Below are positions 1-7,681 of a DNA stretch of 64,000 nt, in pieces. The DNA is taken from positions 2,852,001 through 2,916,000 of the forward strand of contig NZ_LT629749.1 of assembly GCF_900105065.1 (NCBI RefSeq), in the 5' to 3' direction. Position numbers and translations under genes: made by a program. Within the stretch, counting starts at the first letter, position 1. The number at the start of each line of letters is the position of its first letter. Under the pieces are notes generated by a model. The model searched no databases, was not told where the DNA came from, and saw only the letters and a list, made by a program, of their open reading frames with translations. The stretch is from Friedmanniella luteola (GTDB taxonomy: Bacteria; Actinomycetota; Actinomycetes; Propionibacteriales; Propionibacteriaceae).

Positions 1-2
1 GC

Positions 3-788
3 TCATGCTGGTCGCCGAAGGCCGGCAGTGGACACCGGGCCGCGCCGCCGGGCTTCCGCCGTCAGGCGCAGCAGGTTGCCGCCGAGCACGAGCGCGGCAG
101 CGTCCGGAGCGAGGTGGAGCGCCTCGATCTTGGCGATCTCGACGGCCGGGTGCAGGAAGGGGCCGTCGCTGCCGAACAGCACCTTTGCCGGTCCGGCCCG
201 CCGCACGGCGTCCTCGAGCAGGTCGAAGTAGCGCACCCCCGAGGTATCGGTGAAGAGATTCGGGTGCCGGCAGAGCTGATCGACGAAGGCGACCTGCGCC
301 TTCCACTCGTCCGCGAACGAGGACAGGTGCGGGACGATCCAGGCGACGTCGGGGTAGGCGCGCGCCACCATCTCGACGGACGCGGTGTCCCCCCGCGGGT
401 CGTAGAGGACCGGGAAGTGCAGGCGCCGCGCGACCTCGGCGACCTCGCGGGTGATCAGCCCGTCGTGGGCGTGCACCTTGAGGCCGCAGAAGCCGCCCGA
501 CCCGACCGCTGCCGCGACATCGCGGGCCACCCGACCGCGCTGGGTGGCCGGGTTGACGAAGACGTAGCCGGACCACCGGCGCGGCTCGCGGGCCAGGACC
601 GCGGCCAGGGCCCGGTTGGCGGCCGGGTAGTCCGACGTCAGCGGCGCCATCAGCACCGCCTGGTCGATGCCCGCCTCCCTCGCCCGCCTGCGGTAGACGG
701 CGAGGGACCCTTCCGTGTCCCACGGTCCACTCAGTCCGTCACCGAGCCCGATGTGGACGTGGGAGTCGATGACCGGGAAGGGGGTCAT
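3..788 (-). CDS. Amidohydrolase-family metal-dependent hydrolase
   Basis: This complete 261-aa protein resembles the amidohydrolase_2 TIM-barrel hydrolases and decarboxylases. The first strand ends in DSHVHIG (residues 8-14), with the HxH metal ligands at 10 and 12. Further candidate ligands are H106 in CGLKVH and H154 in VPHLSS. The catalytic-type Asp is D208 in LFGSDGPF. The C-terminus has the usual GGNLLRL helix. It has no signal peptide, so it is probably cytosolic. Its ATG overlaps the stop of the PLP-enzyme gene (ATGA at 785-788). That makes it the last gene of the operon driven from the sigma-54-type promoter near 6285. The substrate is unknown; the operon position suggests it acts with the PLP enzyme on a small carboxylate or amide. 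The family call is secure but the reaction is not. Confidence 0.85.
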   Translation of the reverse strand: MTPFPVIDSHVHIGLGDGLSGPWDTEGSLAVYRRRAREAGIDQAVLMAPLTSDYPAANRALAAVLAREPRRWSGYVFVNPATQRGRVARDVAAAVGSGGFCGLKVHAHDGLITREVAEVARRLHFPVLYDPRGDTASVEMVARAYPDVAWIVPHLSSFADEWKAQVAFVDQLCRHPNLFTDTSGVRYFDLLEDAVRRAGPAKVLFGSDGPFLHPAVEIAKIEALHLAPDAAALVLGGNLLRLTAEARRRGPVSTAGLRRPA

Positions 789-1837
789 GCCGCACCCCGG
801 TGCAGCTGGCGGCCGAGGGCCTGCAGCAGCAGGTTGACAGCCACGTCGGAGTGGTCGGCCCGCACCAGCACGCCGAGGGCCGCGGTACCAGCGCAGCCCG
901 ACCGGATCACGAGCGTGCTGACCCCGTCGACCAGCATCCGGCGCCGGAGGTCGTCGGCGCGCGCGAGCGGCATCGGCAGCTGGACGGCGGGGAAGGGCAG
1001 GCCGGCCGCTGCCAGACCCTGTTCGCCGGCGAAGTCCCGGACCCTGCCGATCAGCCGGGCGAGCCGGCGCCGTCGCTGTGGGAGCGTCGGGTCGGCCAGG
1101 GCCTCGGTCAGCGCGGCCACGTCAGCGCGGGTCGGCGGGCTCGCGTGGAGGCGGCTCGGCCCCCGCCGGACCATCGCCACCGCGGTGGCGGGACCGGTGA
1201 CGACGGCCAACGGAGCACCGAACGCCTTGGCCGTCGACGCCACCGAGACCAGCTGGTCGGGGGGCAGCCCCGACCACGCCGGCGTGCCCTGCCCGCCGGA
1301 GCCGAGGGGCCGCCAGGGCTCCGGATCCGCCCCGAGGACCCCGGCGGCCAGTGAGTCGTCGACGACCAGGGTGGCCCCCGCCTCGGCCGCCACCGCGGCC
1401 AGGGACCGGAGCGGGGCCGGCCGCGAACAGCCGCCGCACCAGCCGTCGGTCAGGACCACCGCGGCCCCGCGCCGGCGCCGTCCGTGCAGCAGCCGACGGA
1501 CGTGGTCGGCGTCGTGGTGGCCGAAGGTGGTCATGGCGGCTCCTCCCTGAGCGGCCACCGCGGCGGCCCAGAAGCTGATGGGGTAGCTGTGCTCGTCGAC
1601 GACGACCAGGGCGCCGGCTGGGGCCGCCGTGGTGAGCACGTCGACCAGGGCGTGCAGGCTCGTCCGCGCCACCACCGCCGCCGCCGCCCCCTGCGCCGAG
1701 GCGACGGCGGCGGCAGCAGCCGAGGCACCCGCCGGCTCCTGGAGCGCCGCGGGCTTGCCCTCGGTCAGCCTCCCCGCGCCGGCCGCGGACGGATGGCGCA
1801 GGCCGAGGAACAGGGCCGACGTGAAGTCGGCGTTCAC
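785..1837 (-). CDS. PLP-dependent aminotransferase / alpha-oxoamine-synthase-like enzyme
   Basis: This protein of about 350 aa has the fold-type I PLP pattern. VVDDSLAAGVLG (residues 158-169) matches the cofactor-ring Asp region of KBL/BioF-like enzymes, and STAKAFGAP carries the probable Schiff-base lysine K204. I chose the GTG at 1837 because it overlaps the stop of the upstream gene as GTGA and opens in front of VNADFTSALF. The longer reading frame upstream is only the shadow of that gene. It overlaps the amidohydrolase start downstream, so translation is probably coupled. The protein is short for the family (usually 380-400 aa), and its N-terminal part is unusually rich in alanine. It could be an aminotransferase, a C-acyltransferase or a beta-eliminating enzyme; the sequence alone does not decide. 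Confidence 0.78.
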   Translation of the reverse strand: MNADFTSALFLGLRHPSAAGAGRLTEGKPAALQEPAGASAAAAAVASAQGAAAAVVARTSLHALVDVLTTAAPAGALVVVDEHSYPISFWAAAVAAQGGAAMTTFGHHDADHVRRLLHGRRRRGAAVVLTDGWCGGCSRPAPLRSLAAVAAEAGATLVVDDSLAAGVLGADPEPWRPLGSGGQGTPAWSGLPPDQLVSVASTAKAFGAPLAVVTGPATAVAMVRRGPSRLHASPPTRADVAALTEALADPTLPQRRRRLARLIGRVRDFAGEQGLAAAGLPFPAVQLPMPLARADDLRRRMLVDGVSTLVIRSGCAGTAALGVLVRADHSDVAVNLLLQALGRQLHRGAA

Positions 1838-3336
1838 GCCCGCTGACGCTGCGAACGCAGCCGCCGCAGGATGAGAGTGGACGGCATCGTGGTGTCGAGG
1901 TCCTTGGACAGGTCGACACCGGTGACGGCGCGATACGCGGCGACGTACTTCTGGATGGCCGGCCGGAACGCGTTGGCCCAGACACGTGCGTCCTGGGCAC
2001 CGACGTTGGTCCCAGCCCAGTCCCCCAGCCGGATCGTCAGCACCAACCGTTCGCCCAGGGTGGCGAGATCGTGGTGGTGCATGATGCTCGTGTCGGTCCA
2101 CCCCTGCAGTCCCTTCATGGTGTCGACCCGGTCCATCCAGTCCTCCGGGTAGGGGGTCATCGGCCGGCCGCCGAGGAACTCGCGCATCGGCGGCTGCGCG
2201 AGCAGCGTCTGCATGGTCAAGAAGTCGGCCCGCGCGGTCACGGCCATCTCGCCGTACTGGTTGTGCGAGCCCTGCGAGACGATCAGGTGGCACTCGCGCA
2301 GCGACCGGTACAGCGGGAACGGGTCGGCGTTGACCGTCAGGTCGTCGCTCTCCTTGAAGTAGATGTGGGCCTGGTGCAGGATCTGGTGGAAGGACTCCAA
2401 GAACCCGGTCCGGCGTTCGACCAGCATCCGGGTCGGCGGCACCGCCCGGCCGATCAGCGTCAACCCGTACTCGTATTCGTACTCAGCCGCGCGCCGCCGC
2501 AGGGTGAGGCGCTGGTGCTCGTCCTCGGCCCAGCCCCAGAGCAGATTGCGCAACGGGAGCAGCGGGGTGATGTCGAAGCGCGCGAGTGGGTCGCGGTCGG
2601 AGCCGAGCCGCCGGTTCTGGAACCGGGCCAGGATGACGTTGAGGGTCTGCACGAGCATCCCTTCCTCCAGCCAGTAGTTCCAGATCAGCTCGACGCACGG
2701 CATGAAGTGCTTGTCGTAGAACTTCCCGGGCAGCAGTGGCTCCGCCTCCATGCGTGCCCGGAGGTAGCCGTCGGGGATGAGCTCGTCGAGGGAGTCGCAG
2801 TGCTTGTCCTGGACGTACTGGAGCGCCAGCCGCTTGAGCTCTTGATAGTTGTTCTCCCCGAAGGCGCCGAAGAACCGACCCTTCTTCTTGAAGTTGAGCC
2901 CCTGCTCCTTGAGGAACGTCGTGAAGCCCGGGAAGGTGGCGAACGGGCGCTCGGCCTCTGGGTGGCCGAGGGCGGCTTCGTTGACGAGCTGGATCCGCTC
3001 CCCCACGTCCTGGATCACCGAGAAGGCGTGCTCGGCCGACGTCTCCAGTGCACCGCCGGCGCCCGCGTGACCGCCAGCCGGCTGCCAGGTCCGGAGCACC
3101 AGGTGGTAGCTGCCCGGCGCTAGCCCCCCGACCGGTATCGCGTAGGTGTGCGGGTCGTCCTTGCCGCCGCGCTTCACGAGCTGCTCCTTGACGGTCTTGG
3201 TCTGATCGCCCTCCGACGTGAGGATCGCCCAGACGAAGTTGCCCCCGTACTCCTCCTTGAGGTTGACCTCGAAGCTGACGGATTCGCCCTGGACGAAGCT
3301 GCGCCGGGTCGGCTTGATGCGGTACTTGTTGTCCAT
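1834..3336 (-). CDS. Unknown 500-aa protein of the sigma-54-linked operon
   Basis: I do not recognise this family. The 500-aa protein has no signal peptide or membrane segment. Residues 1 to about 110 look like a beta-sandwich (FVQGESVSFEVNL, then GSYHLVLRTW), as in Ig-like or carbohydrate-binding folds. The rest is helical and rich in aromatic and charged residues (for example KFYDKHFMPCVELIWNYW and AAEYEYEYGL). It also has a histidine run, TSIMHHHDLATLGERL. The start is set by a good ribosome site (AGGAGAAACG then ATG). It lies 12 nt after the metallopeptidase-like gene and overlaps the PLP-enzyme gene by GTGA. Conserved-looking blocks and intact coding character argue for a working protein. 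A structural, scaffold or enzymatic role for the two GRWVRRG proteins would be a guess from position only. Confidence 0.8.
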   Translation of the reverse strand: MDNKYRIKPTRRSFVQGESVSFEVNLKEEYGGNFVWAILTSEGDQTKTVKEQLVKRGGKDDPHTYAIPVGGLAPGSYHLVLRTWQPAGGHAGAGGALETSAEHAFSVIQDVGERIQLVNEAALGHPEAERPFATFPGFTTFLKEQGLNFKKKGRFFGAFGENNYQELKRLALQYVQDKHCDSLDELIPDGYLRARMEAEPLLPGKFYDKHFMPCVELIWNYWLEEGMLVQTLNVILARFQNRRLGSDRDPLARFDITPLLPLRNLLWGWAEDEHQRLTLRRRAAEYEYEYGLTLIGRAVPPTRMLVERRTGFLESFHQILHQAHIYFKESDDLTVNADPFPLYRSLRECHLIVSQGSHNQYGEMAVTARADFLTMQTLLAQPPMREFLGGRPMTPYPEDWMDRVDTMKGLQGWTDTSIMHHHDLATLGERLVLTIRLGDWAGTNVGAQDARVWANAFRPAIQKYVAAYRAVTGVDLSKDLDTTMPSTLILRRLRSQRQRA

Positions 3337-3348
3337 CGTTTCTCCTAG

Positions 3349-4665
3349 TTACGAGGCCCGGGACTGGAGCCGCCGGGTGGTGCTGATGGTCTGGTGGGTG
3401 GAGAGGCTGCTGCGCAGAGCCCAGGCCCGCAGGACTGCGGACAGGAGCTCGCTCTCGGCCTCGGGCGTGATGAGCTGGGCGGCCCTCGCCTGGCCGACGA
3501 CGGCGAAGACGAGGGTCGGGGGCTGCCGGGCCAGGACCCCCAGGTCGCTGCGCCACTGGTGGAAGAGTTTGAGCAGCCGTTGGGGCCGGCGCTGCCCGAG
3601 CGGGAACGAGTTGCGGAGGGATCGGCCCTGCAACGCCGGGGAGCGGTGCTCGGCCAGCAGCAGGGCGAACGCGGGGATCTCGGCCTCGAGCAAGGCGAAC
3701 TCGTCTTGCCGCTCCGGTGGGAGGTCCGCCACGGGGTAGAGCTCCTTCCACGTCCGCGCCATGTCCGCCCACTGCGGGTGGGGGTACAGCTCCGCGCCGA
3801 TGGCGCAGCTGAGCAGCACCCGCAGGTACGGCGTCGGGTGGGGATCGTCGTCGGAGGGGCGGAACACGAAGAACCGGGGCAGGCTGACCACCGCCAGGAG
3901 CCCCAGAGTCGAGGAGATGCCCAGCGCGGCCACCGACCAGAGGTCGGCGATCACCTCGGACACCCACCGCTCCCAGCTGCGCCAGGCCGGGACGCGCTCC
4001 GGCGTGAGCGGCCGCTGCCGCGAGACGTCCTCGCGCAGTGACTCGACGAGGCCCAGCAGCGCGGCGCCCTGGTGGCCGACCTCGTGCACGAGAGACGAGG
4101 CGATCCCGTGCCCGACCATGCGCTCGCGCGGGACACGGATGATCGCCACCGGGGAGGCGTCGCCGCCCGGCAGCCGGGTCCGGGCTCTCCGGATGGCAGC
4201 GCCGGGACCCCGAGCCAGGTACGTCACGACCTCGGGGCGGTCCTGGATCCACGGGGTGATCGCCAGTGCGTCCGCCGCCAGCACGTCCAGCCCGGACAGC
4301 CAGACCCCCGTCCGGCTCTCGCTGCGCTGGGTGACGACCTCGGTGAAGGTGTCGAACTGGCTGAGGACGGCGTTGAACCGCATCCGGATCAGAACGAAGC
4401 GGTGCTGCTGCTCGTCCGGCCGGGCTGACCGGCCGGGACCGTCCAACCACGCGAGGTAGGCATGGATCTGACGACGGAGGACCGTGCGGCCGGCGTGCAG
4501 GAAGCGCTCGATCTCGAGGCTGGCCGGGACCGGCAAGGCTGCGGCCATCACCATCGTCTCGTGCAGCGCGAGCGGCCGGATCTGGTCGAGCCGCACCAGC
4601 AGGCCGCGCGCCTCCAGCTCCAGGAGGGCCGCGCTGAGCCGCCGTTCCACCGGAGTCACGCTCAC
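3349..4665 (-). CDS. HEVGH zinc-metallopeptidase-like protein
   Basis: A 438-aa protein starting at the GTG that overlaps the upstream stop (GTGA at 4662-4665). SLVHEVGHQGAALLG (residues 192-204) contains a gluzincin-type HExxH with H194, E195 and H198. About 40 residues later SEVIADLW supplies an ExxxD motif (E237, D241), which is where gluzincins carry their third zinc ligand. No signal peptide is evident. Hydrophobic stretches follow the motif (about 246-264, LGISSTLGLLAVVSL), so membrane contact is possible. As third gene of the operon, directly after two glycine-zipper-like proteins, it may process or insert them; that is inference. The motif is clear but I do not recognise the overall family, so it could also be an inactive or non-peptidase relative. 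Confidence 0.75.
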   Translation of the reverse strand: MSVTPVERRLSAALLELEARGLLVRLDQIRPLALHETMVMAAALPVPASLEIERFLHAGRTVLRRQIHAYLAWLDGPGRSARPDEQQHRFVLIRMRFNAVLSQFDTFTEVVTQRSESRTGVWLSGLDVLAADALAITPWIQDRPEVVTYLARGPGAAIRRARTRLPGGDASPVAIIRVPRERMVGHGIASSLVHEVGHQGAALLGLVESLREDVSRQRPLTPERVPAWRSWERWVSEVIADLWSVAALGISSTLGLLAVVSLPRFFVFRPSDDDPHPTPYLRVLLSCAIGAELYPHPQWADMARTWKELYPVADLPPERQDEFALLEAEIPAFALLLAEHRSPALQGRSLRNSFPLGQRRPQRLLKLFHQWRSDLGVLARQPPTLVFAVVGQARAAQLITPEAESELLSAVLRAWALRSSLSTHQTISTTRRLQSRAS

Positions 4666-5528
4666 GCTTCGTACAGCGTGATGGTCTTGCCCCGGCGCAC
4701 CCAGCGGCCGTTGGCACCAGACCCCTGAGACAACTCGTGCGACTCGAACGTCTCGTCCTCCCCGTCCCCGTCGTCGGCGGCGCCGTACCGGTCGCCGTCG
4801 TCCCCGCCGGGCTCGGCCCCGCCCGCGCCGCAGGTGCAGACCCGGCGCCGCCGGCCCGCCGCCCCGCCCCAGTCCGGGGTCGACCAGCCCGGGCCCCGTC
4901 GACGGCGCCACGGTGAGCTGCCCCACGTCGAGCGGCTGCTCGCGCCGAGCAGCGAGGGGGCGTACCGCCGGGCCGAGGACACGGCCGCCGACCGCACGAC
5001 GACGCGCGGTGGGACGCCGCGGGGAGCGCGGGCGGAGTTGCGAACCGTGCCCGCCGCCCAGCGGACGTAGCGCCGGGCGGCCTCGAACTCGGCCTCCGAC
5101 TCGTTCATCGTCTCCCTCTCCTCCGCCTCCAGCAGGCTGGAAGCCATCGACCCGAGCTTCCCGCCGATGGCGGTCCCGATGCCGGGCGCTACGAACGAGC
5201 CGAGGGCCGAGCCGACCACGGGTAGGGCGGTCTTCGCGACGCCGCGGAGCACGCCGCCCAGCGCCTTCCCGATCGGGGACCGGATCAGCGAGCTGGCGCC
5301 TTTGGCGACGCTGCGGACGAGCTTGCCGAGGAACTGCTCGAGCTCCTCCTCGCTGGTGATCTCCAACAGCTCCTGCGCGAGCTCCAGCTCGGTCGACTCG
5401 TTCAGCTCGGCGATCTCGTGGAACTCGTGGGACTCGTAGGACTCGCCCGCGCTCTCCCACTCGTGGGACTCCAGCTCGTGGCCCGGGCCCTCGAAGGTCT
5501 CGTTCTCAAGCGACTCGAAAATGCTCAT
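4662..5528 (-). CDS. Acidic glycine-zipper-like protein with C-terminal GRWVRRG motif (paralogue 2)
   Basis: This 288-aa protein has four visible parts. Residues 1-60 are acidic with repeated aromatic-or-His plus E-S triplets (FES, WES, YES). Residues 60-70 contain EELEQFLGKL. Residues 84-125 are a small-residue, glycine-zipper-like hydrophobic stretch (SPIGKALGGVL, then VGSALGSFVAPGIGTAIGG) that could insert into a membrane. The tail is Arg/Gly/Trp-rich with a CTC pair (231-233), a second acidic TFESHEL, and ends GRWVRRGKTITLYEA. It shares this plan with the upstream gene product, so the two are paralogues. There is no classical signal peptide. It lies 45 nt after paralogue 1 and overlaps the metallopeptidase-like gene. 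Function is unknown; a pore, a secreted pair or an assembly subunit are all possible. Confidence 0.8.
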   Translation of the reverse strand: MSIFESLENETFEGPGHELESHEWESAGESYESHEFHEIAELNESTELELAQELLEITSEEELEQFLGKLVRSVAKGASSLIRSPIGKALGGVLRGVAKTALPVVGSALGSFVAPGIGTAIGGKLGSMASSLLEAEERETMNESEAEFEAARRYVRWAAGTVRNSARAPRGVPPRVVVRSAAVSSARRYAPSLLGASSRSTWGSSPWRRRRGPGWSTPDWGGAAGRRRRVCTCGAGGAEPGGDDGDRYGAADDGDGEDETFESHELSQGSGANGRWVRRGKTITLYEA

Positions 5529-5573
5529 GTCGGTCTCTCTCTCCGTCTTCGTCGATGTGAGGGTGTCGTGTGC

Positions 5574-6236
5574 TCAGAGGTCCATCAGGACGATGCGGGT
5601 GCCGCGGCGCACCCACCGTCCGCTGCGCGGCCCCTCGGGCGACCCTGAGGAAGCTCGTCCCGAGCGCTGGTCGAGCAACGGGACCAGGGCCGGCAGCTGC
5701 CGCTGGGCCGCCGAACGCAGAGCGGCGTTGGCGGCCTGGCGCGGGGGCGCAGCCGGCCCCGCGGAGACGGCGTGCTGAGTGGCGTCACGGGTCAGCCGGA
5801 TGACAGCCCGCGCCACCTCCAGCTCCCGGTCCTCGGCCGAGAGGCCCTCCAGCTCGAACTTCGTCCCGAGCCACTGCCCGGCACGCTGGCCGAACTGGCC
5901 GCCCGCTCCCGGGACCACGGCATTACCGATGACCTGGCCCAGTTGCGGCAGCGCCTGACGCGCGACGTCCTTCAGAACGCCGCCGAGAGCCCGCCCGGTG
6001 GCCGAGCCGGCGAACCCCCGCGCGGCCGAGGCCGCCGAGCTGATCAGCCCGCCGAGGAACTGCTCCAGCTCCTGCTCCGAGGCGACCTCCAGCAGCTCCG
6101 ACGCCAGCTCGACCTCCTGGGCCTCGGACTCGGAGTGGGCCTCGTACGCCTCGAACGACTCGCCCAGCACCTCACCGGACTCGCCGAACGTTCCTTCCTG
6201 CTCCATCTCGAACATGGCGCGGTCGATGTCATGCAT
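5574..6236 (-). CDS. Acidic glycine-zipper-like protein with C-terminal GRWVRRG motif (paralogue 1)
   Basis: First gene of the operon, 220 aa. The ATG at 6236 is preceded by AGAGGA and lies about 30 nt below the expected start of the sigma-54-type promoter. Residues 1-45 are acidic (GESFEAYEAHSESEAQEVE). ELEQFLGGL is at 56-64. A glycine-zipper-like segment (about 79-125) includes GRALGGVLKDVARQALP and VVPGAGGQFGQRAG. EDRELEVARAVIRLTR (135-150) matches a similar helix in paralogue 2. The protein ends SGRWVRRGTRIVLMDL. The long upstream extension in the same frame has no coding character. No signal peptide is visible. Both paralogues keep the same domain order but differ in length of the basic tail, which suggests duplication followed by specialisation. 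No known function is recognised. Confidence 0.82.
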   Translation of the reverse strand: MHDIDRAMFEMEQEGTFGESGEVLGESFEAYEAHSESEAQEVELASELLEVASEQELEQFLGGLISSAASAARGFAGSATGRALGGVLKDVARQALPQLGQVIGNAVVPGAGGQFGQRAGQWLGTKFELEGLSAEDRELEVARAVIRLTRDATQHAVSAGPAAPPRQAANAALRSAAQRQLPALVPLLDQRSGRASSGSPEGPRSGRWVRRGTRIVLMDL

Positions 6237-6277
6237 AGGGGTTCCTCTCATCCGATGGACCTCGACACCCCTCCCCA

Positions 6278-6293
6278 TGCAATTTCCGTGCCA
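6278..6293 (-). promoter_or_regulatory. Sigma-54-type -24/-12 promoter
   Basis: On the minus strand the sequence reads TGGCACGGAAATTGCA. This matches TGGCACG-N4-TTGCW at every conserved position, with GG and GC in the required register. Transcription would start near 6267 and give a leader of about 30 nt with an AGAGGA ribosome site before the ATG at 6236. It lies between the sigma-54-like gene (ending 6340) and the first gene of the operon. No activator-binding repeats were recognised upstream, where they would fall inside the sigma-54-like gene. Confidence 0.85.
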
Positions 6294-6339
6294 GGCTCGG
6301 GACGCGGACCCTCTGCGGTTGGAGGCGAAGGCACCTTCG

Positions 6340-7629
6340 TCAGCCGGGCACCGGGGGGGACGGCGGGCGAAGATCGCTTCGCCGCCCGGTGCTCCCCTCG
6401 AGGCCGGCCCGGTACTTGGCCACCGTCCGCCGGGCGACGACGCGGCCCTGAGCCCGCAGGACGCGGCTGAGCTCGGCATCGCTGGCGGCCGGGTGCGCGG
6501 CCAGAGCGGCCTGCACCGAGGCGATCACCGCCCGGTTGCCACCGAAGCAGCCGACCAGCGACACGACCCTGCCGTCGGGGCACCGGGCCCACTTGCCATG
6601 GACCGCGCGCCCGACGGTCGAGGGGTGGACGTCGAGCGTGCGGGCCAGTGCGCTCCGACTGAGCGGGCGGTGATCGGTGTCCCCGTGCCGTAGGTAACCC
6701 CGCTGGACGTCGGCCAGGACGGTGGCGATGCGCCGCAGCATCGACGCGCGCGCGGCCAGGGCGGTGAGCAGGGCGGTCGCGTCGTGACGGTGGACCGCGA
6801 GCCAGCGCCGGGCCTCCCGGTCGCGCTGTAACCACAGCCCCTGGTCGACCTCGAGGCCGAACCACGCGGCGTCGGTCACCACCTCGACGTCGAGGGCGCC
6901 TGCTGGCCGGGACGGGTTGTCCCGGAAGACCAGGTCGGGCGTCGCCGGCCTCTGGAGAGGGCCCTCGAGCGTCGGGTACGGCCGGATCCGGGACACCAGA
7001 AACGCCACCGCCCGCCCCACCTCGTCGGTCGGGGTGGCGAGAGCGGCGGCGATGGCGTCCAAGTCGTGGTCGGCGACGGCGCCGAGGTGGTCCGGCACGA
7101 TCCGCAGGAGCAACGGTGGGCACGCCCCGACCGCTGCCAGCCGCTCGACCTGGAGGCGGACGCAGTCGAGCGGCGATCGGGCCGCGATCCCGGGCGGGCC
7201 CACGCGACGGAGGGCCTCCAGGACCGCATCGAGGTGGGACGCCGCGACGGCCCCCAGCGGCGCGGGAAGCCGCGGCAGCAGCCCACGGTCGTCGAGCGAC
7301 CCGACCACCAGTTCGACGAGGGGACGGGCCGCCGCCGGCAGCTCGAGCCGGGCGGCGGCGGCGAGCTCCTCCCGCCAGTCGACGGCTGCCGCCAGCTGAC
7401 CGGGCAGCGGCGAGATCCGGCAGTCCTGGCAGTAGGCCCGCCGGCAGTGCCGTCCACAGCCCAGGCACGGCCCGCCCGGCGCCCGCACCAGGAGCGGGTT
7501 GTCCTCGATCGCCCGGGCGATCACCTCCGCCATCGAGTCAGCCGGCAGGGGCAGCAACGACATGAACTGGACCAACGCCGCGCGGGGCAGCAGGGCCGTC
7601 CGGTGCTCAAGCCTCAGCCCCTGGGCCAC
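6340..7629 (-). CDS. rpoN: RNA polymerase sigma-54 (RpoN)-like factor with a cysteine cluster
   Basis: A 429-aa protein with the sigma-54 domain order. Region I (about 4-48) is recognisable from GLRLEHRTALLPRAALVQ to IEDNPLL. The core-binding domain (about 100-250) has SLDDRGLLP and RRVGPPGIAARSPLDCVRLQ. The DNA-binding domain has RPLSRSALARTLDVHPSTVG (321-340) followed by RAVHGKWA. The RpoN box is ARRTVAKYR (399-407), nine of the ten canonical residues. Unusually, region II is replaced by a compact cluster of five cysteines and a histidine (C55, C58, H61, C62, C67, C70) that could bind metal. Start: GTG at 7629, the only start that keeps region I. An exact sigma-54 promoter follows the gene. 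No AAA+ enhancer-binding activator is in the window. Sigma-54 is generally regarded as missing from Actinobacteria, so horizontal origin is likely. Confidence 0.88.
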   Translation of the reverse strand: MAQGLRLEHRTALLPRAALVQFMSLLPLPADSMAEVIARAIEDNPLLVRAPGGPCLGCGRHCRRAYCQDCRISPLPGQLAAAVDWREELAAAARLELPAAARPLVELVVGSLDDRGLLPRLPAPLGAVAASHLDAVLEALRRVGPPGIAARSPLDCVRLQVERLAAVGACPPLLLRIVPDHLGAVADHDLDAIAAALATPTDEVGRAVAFLVSRIRPYPTLEGPLQRPATPDLVFRDNPSRPAGALDVEVVTDAAWFGLEVDQGLWLQRDREARRWLAVHRHDATALLTALAARASMLRRIATVLADVQRGYLRHGDTDHRPLSRSALARTLDVHPSTVGRAVHGKWARCPDGRVVSLVGCFGGNRAVIASVQAALAAHPAASDAELSRVLRAQGRVVARRTVAKYRAGLEGSTGRRSDLRPPSPPVPG

Positions 7630-7681
7630 GACGTCAACCTAGCGAGGACCACGGGTGGGCGGAACCCGGTGCCCTCACGGC

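Noticed and set aside
785-2293. A 502-aa frame covering the PLP enzyme and much of the next gene
   Set aside because: Residues before VNADFTSALF are Arg/Pro-rich shadow sequence of the 500-aa protein. The GTG at 1837 has a coupled start.
2483-4717. A 744-aa minus-strand frame
   Set aside because: It is a shadow in another frame of the unknown 500-aa and HEVGH protein genes, with extreme Arg/Ala/Pro content and no domain.
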